Assembly (NCBI GenBank): GCA_944319745.1
Contig: CALUET010000022.1
Coordinates: forward strand, 124,001 to 188,000
Direction: 5' to 3'
DNA from: an uncultured Phocaeicola sp.
GTDB taxonomy: Bacteria; Bacteroidota; Bacteroidia; Bacteroidales; Bacteroidaceae
DNA: 64,000 nucleotides
In this document: positions 8,527 to 21,224 of the stretch, one piece after another
Layout of the letters: each line of letters begins with the position of its first letter
How positions within the stretch are numbered: position 1 is the stretch's first letter
The notes under the pieces: generated by a model
Seen by the model: the letters and a program-made list of their open reading frames with translations, nothing else
Database searches by the model: none
What the model was told of the DNA's origin: nothing
Translations under genes and position numbers: made by a program

Positions 8527-10629
8527 ATGAAAAAAGCGCACCGTCTTATACCACTTTCCTTTGCATGGATAATAGGGTTCGGCCTGTTCCTTTCTTCTTG
8601 CCACAAGCACGATATCACATTAGAATCGTTGCTGACAGACATGATTTCTCCCGAAACCGTAACGCGTTTTCCCGAGCCTTATTTTGTCTGCCTGCAGGAA
8701 AGCAGCCACGACCGCGCATCGGTGTCGCCAGATCAGCCGGGATGGTTCGCCAACAATGACGGGTTCGGATGTATACGGACGGATACAATGGGAGGGTGTA
8801 TCGAGAAGGTTATGTTCGACGACAACGGCCCGGGCGTTATAACCCGCATTTGGATTACCACGCTCGACACGCGGGGTACCTGGAGATTTTACTTCGACGG
8901 GGAGCAAACTCCGAGATGGATTATCCCGGCTTACGACTTGTTGAAAGCAAATCTTCCCGGCGTAGGAAAAGGATTAATCCAAGCTCATACAAGTTATTCC
9001 CCGGAAGGGAAAGGAGGCAACACCTCTTTCCTTCCCATTCCCTACGGGAAAAGTTGCAAAATAACGTTTGAAGATGAAAAAGGAGTTCAGCCTACTCCCA
9101 AATATTACCAAATAAACTACCGGAAATATCCGCCTGAGACAAAAATAGAAACCTTTTCTTTGAAAAGCGTAAGCAAGGCTTCCAAACTAATTGCGGAAGT
9201 GAATCAGAAACTGCTTCACCCCACATTCCATGAAACGGGTACGCCTTTGCAAACGGAAGCGGAACTTCTTCCGGGAGATTCACTGCTGCTTTCTCTTCCC
9301 AAGGGAGAACAATGCATCAACTCCATTGAGTTTAATATACAATTGCCCGACAGCAATGCATACGCACAATGCATGCGCCAACTGCTTTTTACTGCGAGTT
9401 TCGACAAAAAGCAAACCGTATGGGCTCCGCTGAGCGACTTTTCGGGAGGAGGAATGGGGGCACCGGCCGTAGAAAGTTGGTTCTTGTCTTCCGACGGAAA
9501 AGGGCACATCATCAGCCGATGGCCCATGCCTTACCGGGAAGAAGGCGAATTGATGCTGAAAAATCTTTCCGAGAACTCAGCAAAAATTTCACTGTGCGCC
9601 CGTACAATTCCCGCCAAATGGGACGAACAATCCCTGTATTTTCACGCATCATGGAGGCAACAAAAACATATTTACATCCATAACAATCCGGAAGAAGAAG
9701 ACCGGTGCGTCACATGGAATTTTGCATCCATCAAAGGAAAGGGGCTGTACATGGGAGATGTTCTTTCCCTTTTCAATCATGCTCCACGCTGGTATGGCGA
9801 AGGAGACGAGAAGATATGGGTAGACGAAGAACGCTTTCCTTCCCACTTCGGAACAGGAACAGAAGACTATTACAACAGCTCGTGGGCTCCGGTTGTTCCT
9901 TTTCATACTCCGTTCGGAGGCGCGCCTCGTGCCGACTTGAACAGCTCGCATGGTTATAACACGTTCTTCCGGACACGCATTCTTGACGGCATCCCGTTTA
10001 AAAAAAGCCTGCAGTTTGACATCGAGATGCTGGGATGGGACAAAGGGTATGCCGATTATTCCACCACAATTTACTGGTACGGCGACTACGATTCCCAAGC
10101 ATACAACACGTCCGGCCTCAACGAACTTCGCGAAAAATTACTTCCCGCTCCGGAAGATCCCGCCAAATACAAGATAGCCGATGCCATAGAATTCGAGACA
10201 TTAACTCCAACTTCCAAATCGACGGGCCTGCAAATCAGAGAGCAAGACATGACAGAATACATAAAACATCGCTGGAGCAAAGCAAAGCATCTGCTGTGTT
10301 TCGACGGAAAGCCCGGCGACTTCATTGAATTTTCTTTCGGGGATTTGGGAGAAACGTCCCGACAAATTATTTTATACAACACGATGGCCAACGACTATGC
10401 CACCCTCGATTTCTACATAAACGGCCGGCTGGTAAAAAAGAACTGGGACGGCTATCATCATGATGTCAGGCCCGCATCCCCCATCCGATTGGGAACTTTT
10501 ACCCCGAAAGACGGGAAAATACAACTGAAAATCGTATGGAAAGGTGCAAATTCCAAAGCAATCGGGGCCAAATATCTGGCAGGGCTCGACTGCATCCGCC
10601 TCATCCCCACGACAAAAACAACAGATTAA
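8527..10629 (+). CDS. GH172 (DUF2961) glycoside hydrolase lipoprotein
   Basis: 700 residues; lipobox FLSSC puts the anchor at Cys25. The DUF2961 core runs from about residue 45 to 540, with the hallmark GPG.ITRIWITT near 101-112 and HFGTGTEDYYNSSW near 440. In the characterised GH172 alpha-fructofuranosidase the two catalytic Glu are, as I recall, 21 residues apart. Here Glu425 (RWYGEGDE) and Glu446 (GTGTED) have exactly that spacing. Characterised members act on difructose dianhydride / alpha-fructofuranosides or on D-arabinofuranosides. A C-terminal beta-sandwich module of about 140 residues extends beyond the core. Its place directly after GH32 makes a fructoside substrate more likely than arabinan, but this is inference. 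Confidence 0.88.
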   Translation: MKKAHRLIPLSFAWIIGFGLFLSSCHKHDITLESLLTDMISPETVTRFPEPYFVCLQESSHDRASVSPDQPGWFANNDGFGCIRTDTMGGCIEKVMFDDNGPGVITRIWITTLDTRGTWRFYFDGEQTPRWIIPAYDLLKANLPGVGKGLIQAHTSYSPEGKGGNTSFLPIPYGKSCKITFEDEKGVQPTPKYYQINYRKYPPETKIETFSLKSVSKASKLIAEVNQKLLHPTFHETGTPLQTEAELLPGDSLLLSLPKGEQCINSIEFNIQLPDSNAYAQCMRQLLFTASFDKKQTVWAPLSDFSGGGMGAPAVESWFLSSDGKGHIISRWPMPYREEGELMLKNLSENSAKISLCARTIPAKWDEQSLYFHASWRQQKHIYIHNNPEEEDRCVTWNFASIKGKGLYMGDVLSLFNHAPRWYGEGDEKIWVDEERFPSHFGTGTEDYYNSSWAPVVPFHTPFGGAPRADLNSSHGYNTFFRTRILDGIPFKKSLQFDIEMLGWDKGYADYSTTIYWYGDYDSQAYNTSGLNELREKLLPAPEDPAKYKIADAIEFETLTPTSKSTGLQIREQDMTEYIKHRWSKAKHLLCFDGKPGDFIEFSFGDLGETSRQIILYNTMANDYATLDFYINGRLVKKNWDGYHHDVRPASPIRLGTFTPKDGKIQLKIVWKGANSKAIGAKYLAGLDCIRLIPTTKTTD

Positions 10630-10634
10630 ATTAA

Positions 10635-14219
<3,585 letters not shown>

Positions 14220-14239
14220 ACAATCTGAAATAATTTACC

Positions 14240-14308
14240 AAAGGCACGAACGGCACTTCTCCATGAAAGCTCCGGCATATCATGAATGATTGTGCGGCTC
14301 GTGCCTTT
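14240..14308 (+). terminator. Inverted repeat between GH2 and the DUF3863 gene (possible attenuator)
   Basis: Arms 14240-14256 and 14292-14308 match over 17 bp with two mismatches, around a loop of 35 nt. Only a short T tract follows, so it may be a partial terminator or an mRNA stabiliser rather than a full stop. Confidence 0.45.
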
Positions 14309-14331
14309 CAAGTTCAATAAACTTCACGAAA

Positions 14332-16005
14332 ATGAGAACTGTTAATGCTTTTATGTTTATTGCCCTTTCGGCATGTCATTTGTTAACCTTCCCATTACAA
14401 GCTAAAAACACCGGGAAAAACGACGCTCCGCGCATCGTAAATATTATCAACTTTGTGCGTGCCATAGAACCACGCTCGGCTGAAATTACGGAAGATGTCT
14501 TGTTTGAAACAACAAAACAACAGGCCGCTCAATTAAAAGAACACCGTCTGAAAGGAACTTTCCTGCTGCAATACGACGCATTGATCGTGCCGCGTTATCA
14601 GGAGCTCATGAAGAACGAACTGTTTGAAGGCTCGGAAGTTGGTGCATGGTGGGAAATTACTCAGCCACACGTCGAGGCTGCCGGACTGGAATGGCGAGGC
14701 CGGTATCCCTGGGACTGGCATGCCAATGTAGGATTCGCCACGGGATATACTCCGCAGGAACGGGAAAAACTGGTCGATGTATATATGGAAAAATTCAAAT
14801 CCGTCTTCGGAAAATATCCGGCATCCGTCGGCTCTTGGTTCATCGATGCCCACACTCTGAACTATATGTACGAGAAATATCACATCTCCGCCTCGTGCAA
14901 CTGCAAAGATCAAATCGGGACAGACGGATACACACTGTGGGGAGGATATTGGAACCAGGCGTACTATCCCAGCAAACTTAACGCTTATATGCCTGCACAA
15001 ACGGAAGCGGGACAGATAAACGTGCCCATATTCCGTATGCTGGGCAGCGATCCGATTTATCAATATGAGGCCGGAATAGGCGGCACAACGCAGTCTGTCA
15101 TCACACTCGAGCCGGTGTATGGCGAAGCCGGAGGCAACAAAGAATGGGTAGATTACTTTTTCAAGAGCATGTTCGACGAGCCGTGTCTCTCATTTGCCTA
15201 CGTACAAGCCGGACAAGAAAACTCTTTCACCTGGGATGCCATGAAGAAAGGTTTGGAAATACAAATCCCCATTTTACAGGAAATGTCCCAATCGGGAAAG
15301 ATACGCGTGGAGACATTGGGAGAATCGGGCGCTTGGTTTAAAGAGAACTTCACGGTAACTCCTCCGACGGCAGTCGTTACAATGGACGACGTGCGCCACA
15401 GCGAAAAAAGAACCGTATGGTATAACAGTCGCCATTATCGGGCAAACCTTTTGTGGGAAGGCGCCGGGTTCCGCATCCGCGACATACATAAGTTCGACGA
15501 AAAGATGCAGTCGGACTATCTTACAAAAGCCGGAAATTCTACACAATGTATCTATACTACTTTGCCTTTGGTGGACGGTTGTATGTGGAGCACGCAGAGC
15601 TATACTGCCGGATTACGGCTATTTTACATTGACTGGCGAGGGCAACGGCACGAAGCCAAGGGCGAAATTCCCGAAATAAGCGAGAAAGATGGAACGGAAC
15701 TGACGGTAAAATGGTCGTTTGCCGACAAGTCGGCCCGGCTGGAAATTACCTTCACGGAAGACAAAATGGAGATAAAATGTAAACCGGGAAAGTACATCTA
15801 TACGTGGGAACTATGCCTTATGACTGCCCCGGAAACGGAACTTCCTTTCAAATACATCGGCGGGAATACCATCGCTTCTTCCTACAAAGGATTCGACTAT
15901 TCCGTAAAATTGGAGGAAGGGGCGCCCGTAGACAACCGTCAGGCCGGAAGGAATCTGGTATTCACATTGCGACCGAACCGCAACAAGATTACATTGGTGT
16001 TCTGA
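14332..16005 (+). CDS. DUF3863/DUF3864-type secreted protein, putative carbohydrate-active enzyme
   Basis: 557 residues from the ATG at 14332; a TTG-like or upstream ATG at 14290 would precede the signal peptide and overlaps the inverted repeat, so it was not used. The signal peptide spans about residues 1-24. The N-terminal two thirds resemble a beta/alpha barrel of the kind seen in GH38/GH57 and polysaccharide deacetylases: NIINFVRAIEPR, LLQYDAL, a PWDWHANVGFATGYT loop and a SWFIDAHTL strand rich in Asp, His and Trp. The last 200 residues look like a beta-sandwich. I recognise it as the Bacteroidetes DUF3863/DUF3864 group, whose activity I do not know. Its place at the end of the glycosidase run argues for a role in the same sugar pathway. 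Confidence 0.75.
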   Translation: MRTVNAFMFIALSACHLLTFPLQAKNTGKNDAPRIVNIINFVRAIEPRSAEITEDVLFETTKQQAAQLKEHRLKGTFLLQYDALIVPRYQELMKNELFEGSEVGAWWEITQPHVEAAGLEWRGRYPWDWHANVGFATGYTPQEREKLVDVYMEKFKSVFGKYPASVGSWFIDAHTLNYMYEKYHISASCNCKDQIGTDGYTLWGGYWNQAYYPSKLNAYMPAQTEAGQINVPIFRMLGSDPIYQYEAGIGGTTQSVITLEPVYGEAGGNKEWVDYFFKSMFDEPCLSFAYVQAGQENSFTWDAMKKGLEIQIPILQEMSQSGKIRVETLGESGAWFKENFTVTPPTAVVTMDDVRHSEKRTVWYNSRHYRANLLWEGAGFRIRDIHKFDEKMQSDYLTKAGNSTQCIYTTLPLVDGCMWSTQSYTAGLRLFYIDWRGQRHEAKGEIPEISEKDGTELTVKWSFADKSARLEITFTEDKMEIKCKPGKYIYTWELCLMTAPETELPFKYIGGNTIASSYKGFDYSVKLEEGAPVDNRQAGRNLVFTLRPNRNKITLVF

Positions 16006-16155
16006 AAAGCCCGCTATCTTTTGGCGGAAAAAATGCTGTCTTTCCGCCAAAACTTCTGCGCTGAGAAATCCGAAGATGCCTTCAATCGCACCGGAAGAAG
16101 GTAGGAATAAGAACAAGCAAAAACAACTCACGAAGTAAAAAAACATCAATATCGC

Positions 16156-16203
16156 AAAAAGCTGTCCCGAGGAAGCACGTCACACCTCGAGACAGCTTTT
16201 ACA
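16156..16203 (+). terminator. Rho-independent terminator of the glycosidase run
   Basis: Arms about 16156-16173 and 16185-16200 pair over 16-17 bp with one bulge and a 12-nt loop, ending in TTTT. It closes the GH32-to-DUF3863 stretch before parC. Confidence 0.8.
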
Positions 16204-16248
16204 TTAATTCCCCTCCTTCCCAATAAAGGAACTTTACACTTTCAAATT

Positions 16249-16278
16249 TTTGACCTAAACTTATTTTTCTTATTTTTG
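16249..16278 (+). promoter_or_regulatory. Promoter of parC
   Basis: TTTG at 16249-16252, 18-bp spacer, TATTTTTG at 16271-16278, then 29 bp to the ATG at 16308. Confidence 0.6.
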
Positions 16279-16307
16279 TACATTCGTAAAGATGGACAGT
16301 CGTATAT

Positions 16308-18944
16308 ATGAGTGAAGATACCTTTGACATAAATGAAACCCCGGCACATTCGAATGAAGAGCATTCGGATTATAAGCCAGCAGACGGCACCGATGATGCC
16401 GTAAAGCACCAATTGAGCGGGATGTACGAGAACTGGTTTTTGGACTATGCCTCGTATGTTATCTTGGAAAGGGCGGTTCCTCACATCAACGACGGGCTGA
16501 AACCTGTGCAACGACGTATCCTTCATGCCATGAAAAGACTGGATGACGGACGCTACAACAAAGTGGCAAACATTGTAGGACATACCATGCAATTTCATCC
16601 TCACGGGGATGCTTCCATAGGAGACGCCTTGGTGCAATTGGGACAAAAAGACCTGCTTATCGACTGTCAGGGCAATTGGGGAAACATCTTGACCGGCGAC
16701 AGTGCGGCCGCTCCCCGATACATCGAAGCAAGACTGTCGAAGTTCGCTCTCGAAGTCGTCTTCAACTCTAAAACAACCGAATGGCAGGCTTCCTACGACG
16801 GACGCAACAAAGAGCCTGTCACGCTGCCCGTAAAATTTCCATTGCTGCTGGCTCAAGGAGTAGAAGGCATCGCCGTAGGACTCTCATCAAAGATACTTCC
16901 TCACAACTTCAACGAGTTGTGCGATGCCGCCATCGCCTATCTTCACAACGAACCGTTCCAGCTTTATCCCGATTTCCAGACGGGAGGAGCCATCGATGTC
17001 TCACGCTATAACGACGGAGAACGCGGCGGAATGGTGCGCATAAGAGCAAAAATTTCAAAATTAGACAACAAGACTTTATGCATCAGCGAAATTCCATACG
17101 GAAAAACAACATCGTCGCTGATTGAATCGATACTGAAAGCCGTAGAAAAAGGCAAGATTAAAGTACGGAAAGTCGACGATAATACTGCTGGAAAAGTGGA
17201 GATACTTATCCACCTTGCCCCCGGTGTTTCATCGGATAAAACCCTGGATGCTCTCTATGCCTTCACCGACTGCGAGGTAAATGTTTCGCCCAATTGCTGC
17301 GTAATAGACCATAAAAAGCCTCACTTCCTCACGGTAAGCGATGTACTGAAAAAGTCTGTTGACAACACTTTAAGCCTGCTTCGCCAGGAATTGAACATCG
17401 AACGTGACGAAACACTTGAGGCTCTTCACTTCGCAACATTGGAGCGTATCTTCATCGAGGAGCGCATCTATAAAGACAAACAATTCGAACAGGCAGAAAG
17501 CATGGATGCAGCCTGTGCCCACATCGACGAACGGCTTACGCCATTCTATCCACAACTTGTCAGAGAAGTAACGAAAGACGATATCCTGAAGCTGATGGAA
17601 ATCAAGATGGCACGCATCCTGAAATTCAACAAAGACAAGGCCGATGAAGCCATCGCGCGCCTGAAAGCCAACATAAACGAAATAGAAAACCATCTGGCAC
17701 ACATCGTCGAATACACAATAGACTGGTATCGCAGCATCAAAGAGAAGTACGGGAAAAACTACCCGCGCCGCACCGAAATACGCAATTTCGATACAATTAT
17801 TGCCACAAAGGTCGTGGAAGCCAATGAAAAACTCTACATCAACCGCGAAGAAGGATTTATAGGAACCGGACTGAAGAAGGACGAATTCATCTGCAACTGT
17901 TCCGACATAGACGATGTAATAATCTTTTATAAAGACGGAAAGTACAAGATCATTCGCATATCCGACAAGATCTTTGTTGGCAAAAATATCCTTTATGTCA
18001 ACATATTCAAGAAGAACGATAAACGAACAATCTACAATGTTATATACCGTGACGGCAAAGAAGGTTTCTATTACATCAAACGGTTTAATATAACCTCCAT
18101 GATCCGTGACCGCGAATACGACATTACACAAGGTACTCCCGGCTCACGCATCGTCTATTTCACGGCAAACTCAAACGGCGAAGCCGAAGTCATTAAAATC
18201 AGTCTACGCCCCAATCCGCGCATCAAGAAGCTGGTCTTCGAAAAAGATTTCAGTACCATCAACATCAAAGGACGCCAATCGATGGGAAATCTTCTCACGA
18301 AATACGATGTACACAAAATCAGTCTGAAGCACAAAGGAGGCTCAACTTTGGGAGGACGCAAGGTATGGTTCGATACGGATGTTCTGCGCCTTAACTATGA
18401 CGGACGCGGGGAATACCTCGGAGAATTCCAAAGTGGAGAAAGCATTTTAGTGGTACAAAAGAACGGAGAGTTCTACACGACTGACTTCGATTTAAACAAT
18501 CATTACGAACAAGAAATACTACTCATTGAAAAGTTCAATGAGACGAAAGTTTGGACAGCCGCCCTTTATGATGCCGATCAGCAGCATTATCCTTACCTGA
18601 AGAGGTTCTACTTTGAGAAAACCTCACGGCGGCAAAACTTTTTAGGAGAGAATAAACAGAACCAACTCATCCTGTTATCATGCCAGGTCTATCCGCGCCT
18701 GCAGATCGTATTCGGAGGGAATGACAGTTTCCGCGAACCGATGATTATCGAAGCAAGCGACTTTGTCGGAGTGAAAAGTTTTAAGGCAAAAGGGAAACGC
18801 CTCACAACTTTCACTGTAGAGCATATCGAGGAACTGGAACCGACGCGCATGCCGGAGATAAAAGAGGCCGAGACTGATGAAACGGAAGATACAAACGATT
18901 TTTCGCCCGCACCCGGTGAAAACGGACAAATGAACCTGTTCTAA
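16308..18944 (+). CDS. parC: DNA topoisomerase IV subunit A
   Basis: 878 residues. After an acidic N-terminal tail the breakage-rejoining domain starts near residue 34 and contains the catalytic Tyr138 in AAPRYIEARLSK. The quinolone-pocket region reads HPHGDASIGDA at residues 97-107: the usual Ser of the GyrA-83/ParC-80 position is Ala102, while an acidic residue is kept at Asp106. The middle coiled-coil tower and a C-terminal beta-pinwheel follow; the tail is acidic. The pinwheel is less repeat-regular than in GyrA and no clear GyrA-box was seen, which supports ParC over GyrA. It decatenates daughter chromosomes together with ParE, which is not in the window. DUF3316 starts at the very next base. 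Confidence 0.9.
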   Translation: MSEDTFDINETPAHSNEEHSDYKPADGTDDAVKHQLSGMYENWFLDYASYVILERAVPHINDGLKPVQRRILHAMKRLDDGRYNKVANIVGHTMQFHPHGDASIGDALVQLGQKDLLIDCQGNWGNILTGDSAAAPRYIEARLSKFALEVVFNSKTTEWQASYDGRNKEPVTLPVKFPLLLAQGVEGIAVGLSSKILPHNFNELCDAAIAYLHNEPFQLYPDFQTGGAIDVSRYNDGERGGMVRIRAKISKLDNKTLCISEIPYGKTTSSLIESILKAVEKGKIKVRKVDDNTAGKVEILIHLAPGVSSDKTLDALYAFTDCEVNVSPNCCVIDHKKPHFLTVSDVLKKSVDNTLSLLRQELNIERDETLEALHFATLERIFIEERIYKDKQFEQAESMDAACAHIDERLTPFYPQLVREVTKDDILKLMEIKMARILKFNKDKADEAIARLKANINEIENHLAHIVEYTIDWYRSIKEKYGKNYPRRTEIRNFDTIIATKVVEANEKLYINREEGFIGTGLKKDEFICNCSDIDDVIIFYKDGKYKIIRISDKIFVGKNILYVNIFKKNDKRTIYNVIYRDGKEGFYYIKRFNITSMIRDREYDITQGTPGSRIVYFTANSNGEAEVIKISLRPNPRIKKLVFEKDFSTINIKGRQSMGNLLTKYDVHKISLKHKGGSTLGGRKVWFDTDVLRLNYDGRGEYLGEFQSGESILVVQKNGEFYTTDFDLNNHYEQEILLIEKFNETKVWTAALYDADQQHYPYLKRFYFEKTSRRQNFLGENKQNQLILLSCQVYPRLQIVFGGNDSFREPMIIEASDFVGVKSFKAKGKRLTTFTVEHIEELEPTRMPEIKEAETDETEDTNDFSPAPGENGQMNLF

Positions 18945-19805
18945 ATGGAAAAGCTCATGAAAATTGCACTGACGATATGCCTTATGTTACCGGCAATCGT
19001 TCCGTGCTTACACGCACAAGAAGACAGCTTGCAGACCACACGCTACGTTGTACATGCAACAACATTCGGAGCCGGACGCGCAAACATCTTCGAAACATAT
19101 CTTTCCCCCTTGGAATATACGGGGCAAAGCATTCGAATCATGCACGAACGCATCAAAATGACACGCTTGATGGATGGGCATGTTTCTGCTCAAAATATCT
19201 TTCAGATCAATGCTTCGCACACAAAGAATCCGGCAAAGTCGGCAACGACTTATGCAGGACTTCTCAATTGGAGCTATACATTACACTATCAATGGCAACT
19301 GAACAACAAGTTAAAAATTTTATTCGGCCCGATGCTTGAACTAAACGGCGGCGTTGTTTACAATGAAAGAAACTCAAATAATCCGGCACAAGCCAAGGCT
19401 TATGGCGGATTTGGCGCATCGGGTATGCTGATTTATAAGTTCAATATCAGAAATTGTCCCTTTATTTTACGTTATCAGGCCAATCTTCCTTTATTAAACC
19501 TCATGTTCTCTCCGGAATATGGCGAGTCTTATTACGAAATATTTACACTAAAAAACAAAGGAAATCACGTTTTGTTTACTTCACTGCATAACGCCCCTTC
19601 CCTACGGCAAATGCTTACTTTAGACTTCCCCATCAGGAAATCCATCATACGCATCGGCTATGTTTGCGACATCCAACAGGCAAAAGTCAACAACCTGAAG
19701 AGCCATGCTTATTCACACGACTTCATGATAGGGTTCGTAAAAAACTTCTATCTGTTGAAAGGAAAAAGAAAAATCAGCATACCTATCACCAACTCTCCCT
19801 TCTGA
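18945..19805 (+). CDS. DUF3316 protein, predicted outer-membrane or periplasmic beta-protein
   Basis: 286 residues with a signal peptide ending at LHAQ (about residue 24). The rest is strand-rich with aromatic ends, alternating hydrophobic patterns and a GPMLELNGGVVYNERN turn, as in outer-membrane beta-barrels. It matches the Bacteroidetes family I know as DUF3316, whose function is unknown. Its ATG begins directly after the parC stop codon, with no spacer, so translation is probably coupled. The S41 peptidase follows 3 bp later. Whether the link with parC is functional or merely positional is open. Confidence 0.75.
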   Translation: MEKLMKIALTICLMLPAIVPCLHAQEDSLQTTRYVVHATTFGAGRANIFETYLSPLEYTGQSIRIMHERIKMTRLMDGHVSAQNIFQINASHTKNPAKSATTYAGLLNWSYTLHYQWQLNNKLKILFGPMLELNGGVVYNERNSNNPAQAKAYGGFGASGMLIYKFNIRNCPFILRYQANLPLLNLMFSPEYGESYYEIFTLKNKGNHVLFTSLHNAPSLRQMLTLDFPIRKSIIRIGYVCDIQQAKVNNLKSHAYSHDFMIGFVKNFYLLKGKRKISIPITNSPF

Positions 19806-19808
19806 TTT

Positions 19809-20831
19809 ATGAAAAAACTTATCCGCATATTATGTTTTTTTGCCTCCGTCATCCTCGGCTTCGGACAAAGTTCCTGCATTCGGGAAGATATTTCGGGGAA
19901 TAGTCCGGAAGACAATTTCGAAGCGCTCTGGAAAATAATAGACGAACAATACTGTTTCTTGGAGTATAAAAACGAAGAATACGGGCTGGACTGGGACGAA
20001 GTGCACGAGCGGTATTCACAACGAATCACGCCGTCGATGACCTCAAAAGAGCTGTTCGAAGTCTTATCGGACATGCTTAATGAGTTGCGCGACGGGCATG
20101 TAAATCTAAGCAGCGCCTACGAAATTTCACAATATCGTGCCTGGTTCGACAGCTACCCGCGCAATTTCAGTGACAGCATCCAAAGCAACTATTTGAAAAA
20201 AGACTATATCAATTCTTCCGGTTTAACCTATCAGATTCTCGAAAACAACATCGGATATATTTATTGCTCCAGCTTCTCCAACGGAATAGGCGACGGCAAT
20301 TTAGACCAAACGCTAAAGAATTTGGAAACGTGCGACGGCCTCATCATCGATGTTCGTAACAATGGAGGCGGCAATTTGACTACGGCTCAGAAATTAGCAT
20401 CACGTTTCACCAACGAAAAGGTGCTGGTAGGATACATAAGTCATAAGACCGGTCCCGGACATGACGAGTTTTCTTCTCCGCATCCCATCTACTTGGAACC
20501 GTCGGAAGGCGTACGCTGGCAAAAGAAAGTAACCGTATTGACCAACCGACGCGCCTTCAGCGCCACAAACGATTTCGTCAACAGTATGAAACAACTTCCC
20601 TCAGTAACGATTGTGGGAGACAAGACAGGAGGAGGATCGGGCCTGCCCTTTAGTTCGGAAATACCGAATGGTTGGTCGGTACGCTTCTCGGCAAGTCCGA
20701 TGTTTGATCCCGATATGAATCAGATAGAATCTGGAATCGATCCGGATGAGAAGGTGGACATGACCAGCGAAGACATCGAAAGAGGGAAAGATACAATCAT
20801 AGAAACGGCTTGTAACATTTTGAAGAATTAG
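19809..20831 (+). CDS. S41 family (C-terminal processing) peptidase, lipoprotein
   Basis: 340 residues; lipobox ending at Cys23 (GQSSC). There is a helical N-terminal domain (about 30-130) and no clear PDZ domain. The S41 core follows with GYIYCSSF, the DVRNNGGGN oxyanion loop (181-189), the probable nucleophile Ser251 in RRAFSATND and the general base Lys272 in GDKTGGGSG. This Ser-Lys spacing of 21 fits the CtpA/tricorn-core group. The C-terminal part reads SGIDPDEKVDMT, usual for Bacteroidetes members. It would cleave periplasmic proteins or peptides; substrate unknown. It is third in the parC-DUF3316-S41 run. Confidence 0.9.
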   Translation: MKKLIRILCFFASVILGFGQSSCIREDISGNSPEDNFEALWKIIDEQYCFLEYKNEEYGLDWDEVHERYSQRITPSMTSKELFEVLSDMLNELRDGHVNLSSAYEISQYRAWFDSYPRNFSDSIQSNYLKKDYINSSGLTYQILENNIGYIYCSSFSNGIGDGNLDQTLKNLETCDGLIIDVRNNGGGNLTTAQKLASRFTNEKVLVGYISHKTGPGHDEFSSPHPIYLEPSEGVRWQKKVTVLTNRRAFSATNDFVNSMKQLPSVTIVGDKTGGGSGLPFSSEIPNGWSVRFSASPMFDPDMNQIESGIDPDEKVDMTSEDIERGKDTIIETACNILKN

Positions 20832-20840
20832 GCGGAAATA

Positions 20841-20872
20841 TTTGGCACTTTCGGTAAATCACCCTATCTTTG
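20841..20872 (+). promoter_or_regulatory. Promoter of tRNA-Leu
   Basis: TTTG at 20841-20844, exactly 20 bp, then TATCTTTG at 20865-20872: a full match to the Bacteroides consensus, 36 bp upstream of the tRNA. Confidence 0.85.
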
Positions 20873-20908
20873 CAGCGCAAATAATTCTACACAATGTGTG
20901 AAAGAGAT

Positions 20909-20990
20909 GCGCTTGTGGCGTAATTGGTAGCCGCGCCAGACTTAGGATCTGGTGTCGAAAGACGTGTAGGTTCGAGTCCTATCAAGCGCA
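20909..20990 (+). tRNA. tRNA-Leu (anticodon TAG)
   Basis: 82 nt with a full acceptor stem (GCGCTTG with CAAGCGC, discriminator A), a D-arm with TTGGTAG and a long variable arm as in type II tRNAs. The anticodon stem CCAGA/TCTGG encloses loop CTTAGGA, and the T-arm carries GGTTCGAGTCC. CCA is not encoded. Confidence 0.97.
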
Positions 20991-20998
20991 CAATACCG

Positions 20999-21041
20999 AT
21001 TGTCAGTCTACCCTATGGGGAAGGCTGACAATTTTCTTTTC
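20999..21041 (+). terminator. Terminator after tRNA-Leu
   Basis: ATTGTCAG at 20999-21006 pairs with CTGACAAT at 21025-21032, followed by a T-rich tract (TTTCTTTTC). Confidence 0.8.
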
Positions 21042-21159
21042 ACCCATTCATTCCCAATATGCCAAACAATGTGTCAGCCACACGCATTCCTTATGGAAAA
21101 AGGCCGCACACCTTTGAGTAAAAGTTCCCGATGCTTTCAGTAAAAAATCCCGTCATACC

Positions 21160-21206
21160 AAAAAAAACATAAGGAGGAACTGCCCATTCCGACAGCTCCT
21201 CCTTAT
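21160..21206 (-). terminator. Terminator of the nucleotidyltransferase gene
   Basis: Arms 21169-21182 and 21193-21206 pair over 14 bp with one mismatch. On the minus strand eight T follow. It lies 19 bp past the stop codon. Confidence 0.85.
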
Positions 21207-21224
21207 ACGGACGTCCGCTTTTCC

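Larger units (their letters stand above)
16006..16307. other. Gene-free region with two hairpins
   Basis: 302 bp between the DUF3863 gene and parC. It holds a perfect 12-bp hairpin (16019-16030 with 16041-16052, no T tract), a terminator (16156-16203) and the parC promoter. No supportable coding frame was seen. Confidence 0.6.

Noticed and set aside
17370-18131. Leftward 253-codon frame inside parC
   Set aside because: Antisense shadow; no recognisable domain and parC is intact.
20841-20856. Sigma-54 type TGGCAC element before tRNA-Leu
   Set aside because: No TTGC partner at the -12 position; the sequence is better explained as the TTTG -33 box of the tRNA promoter.
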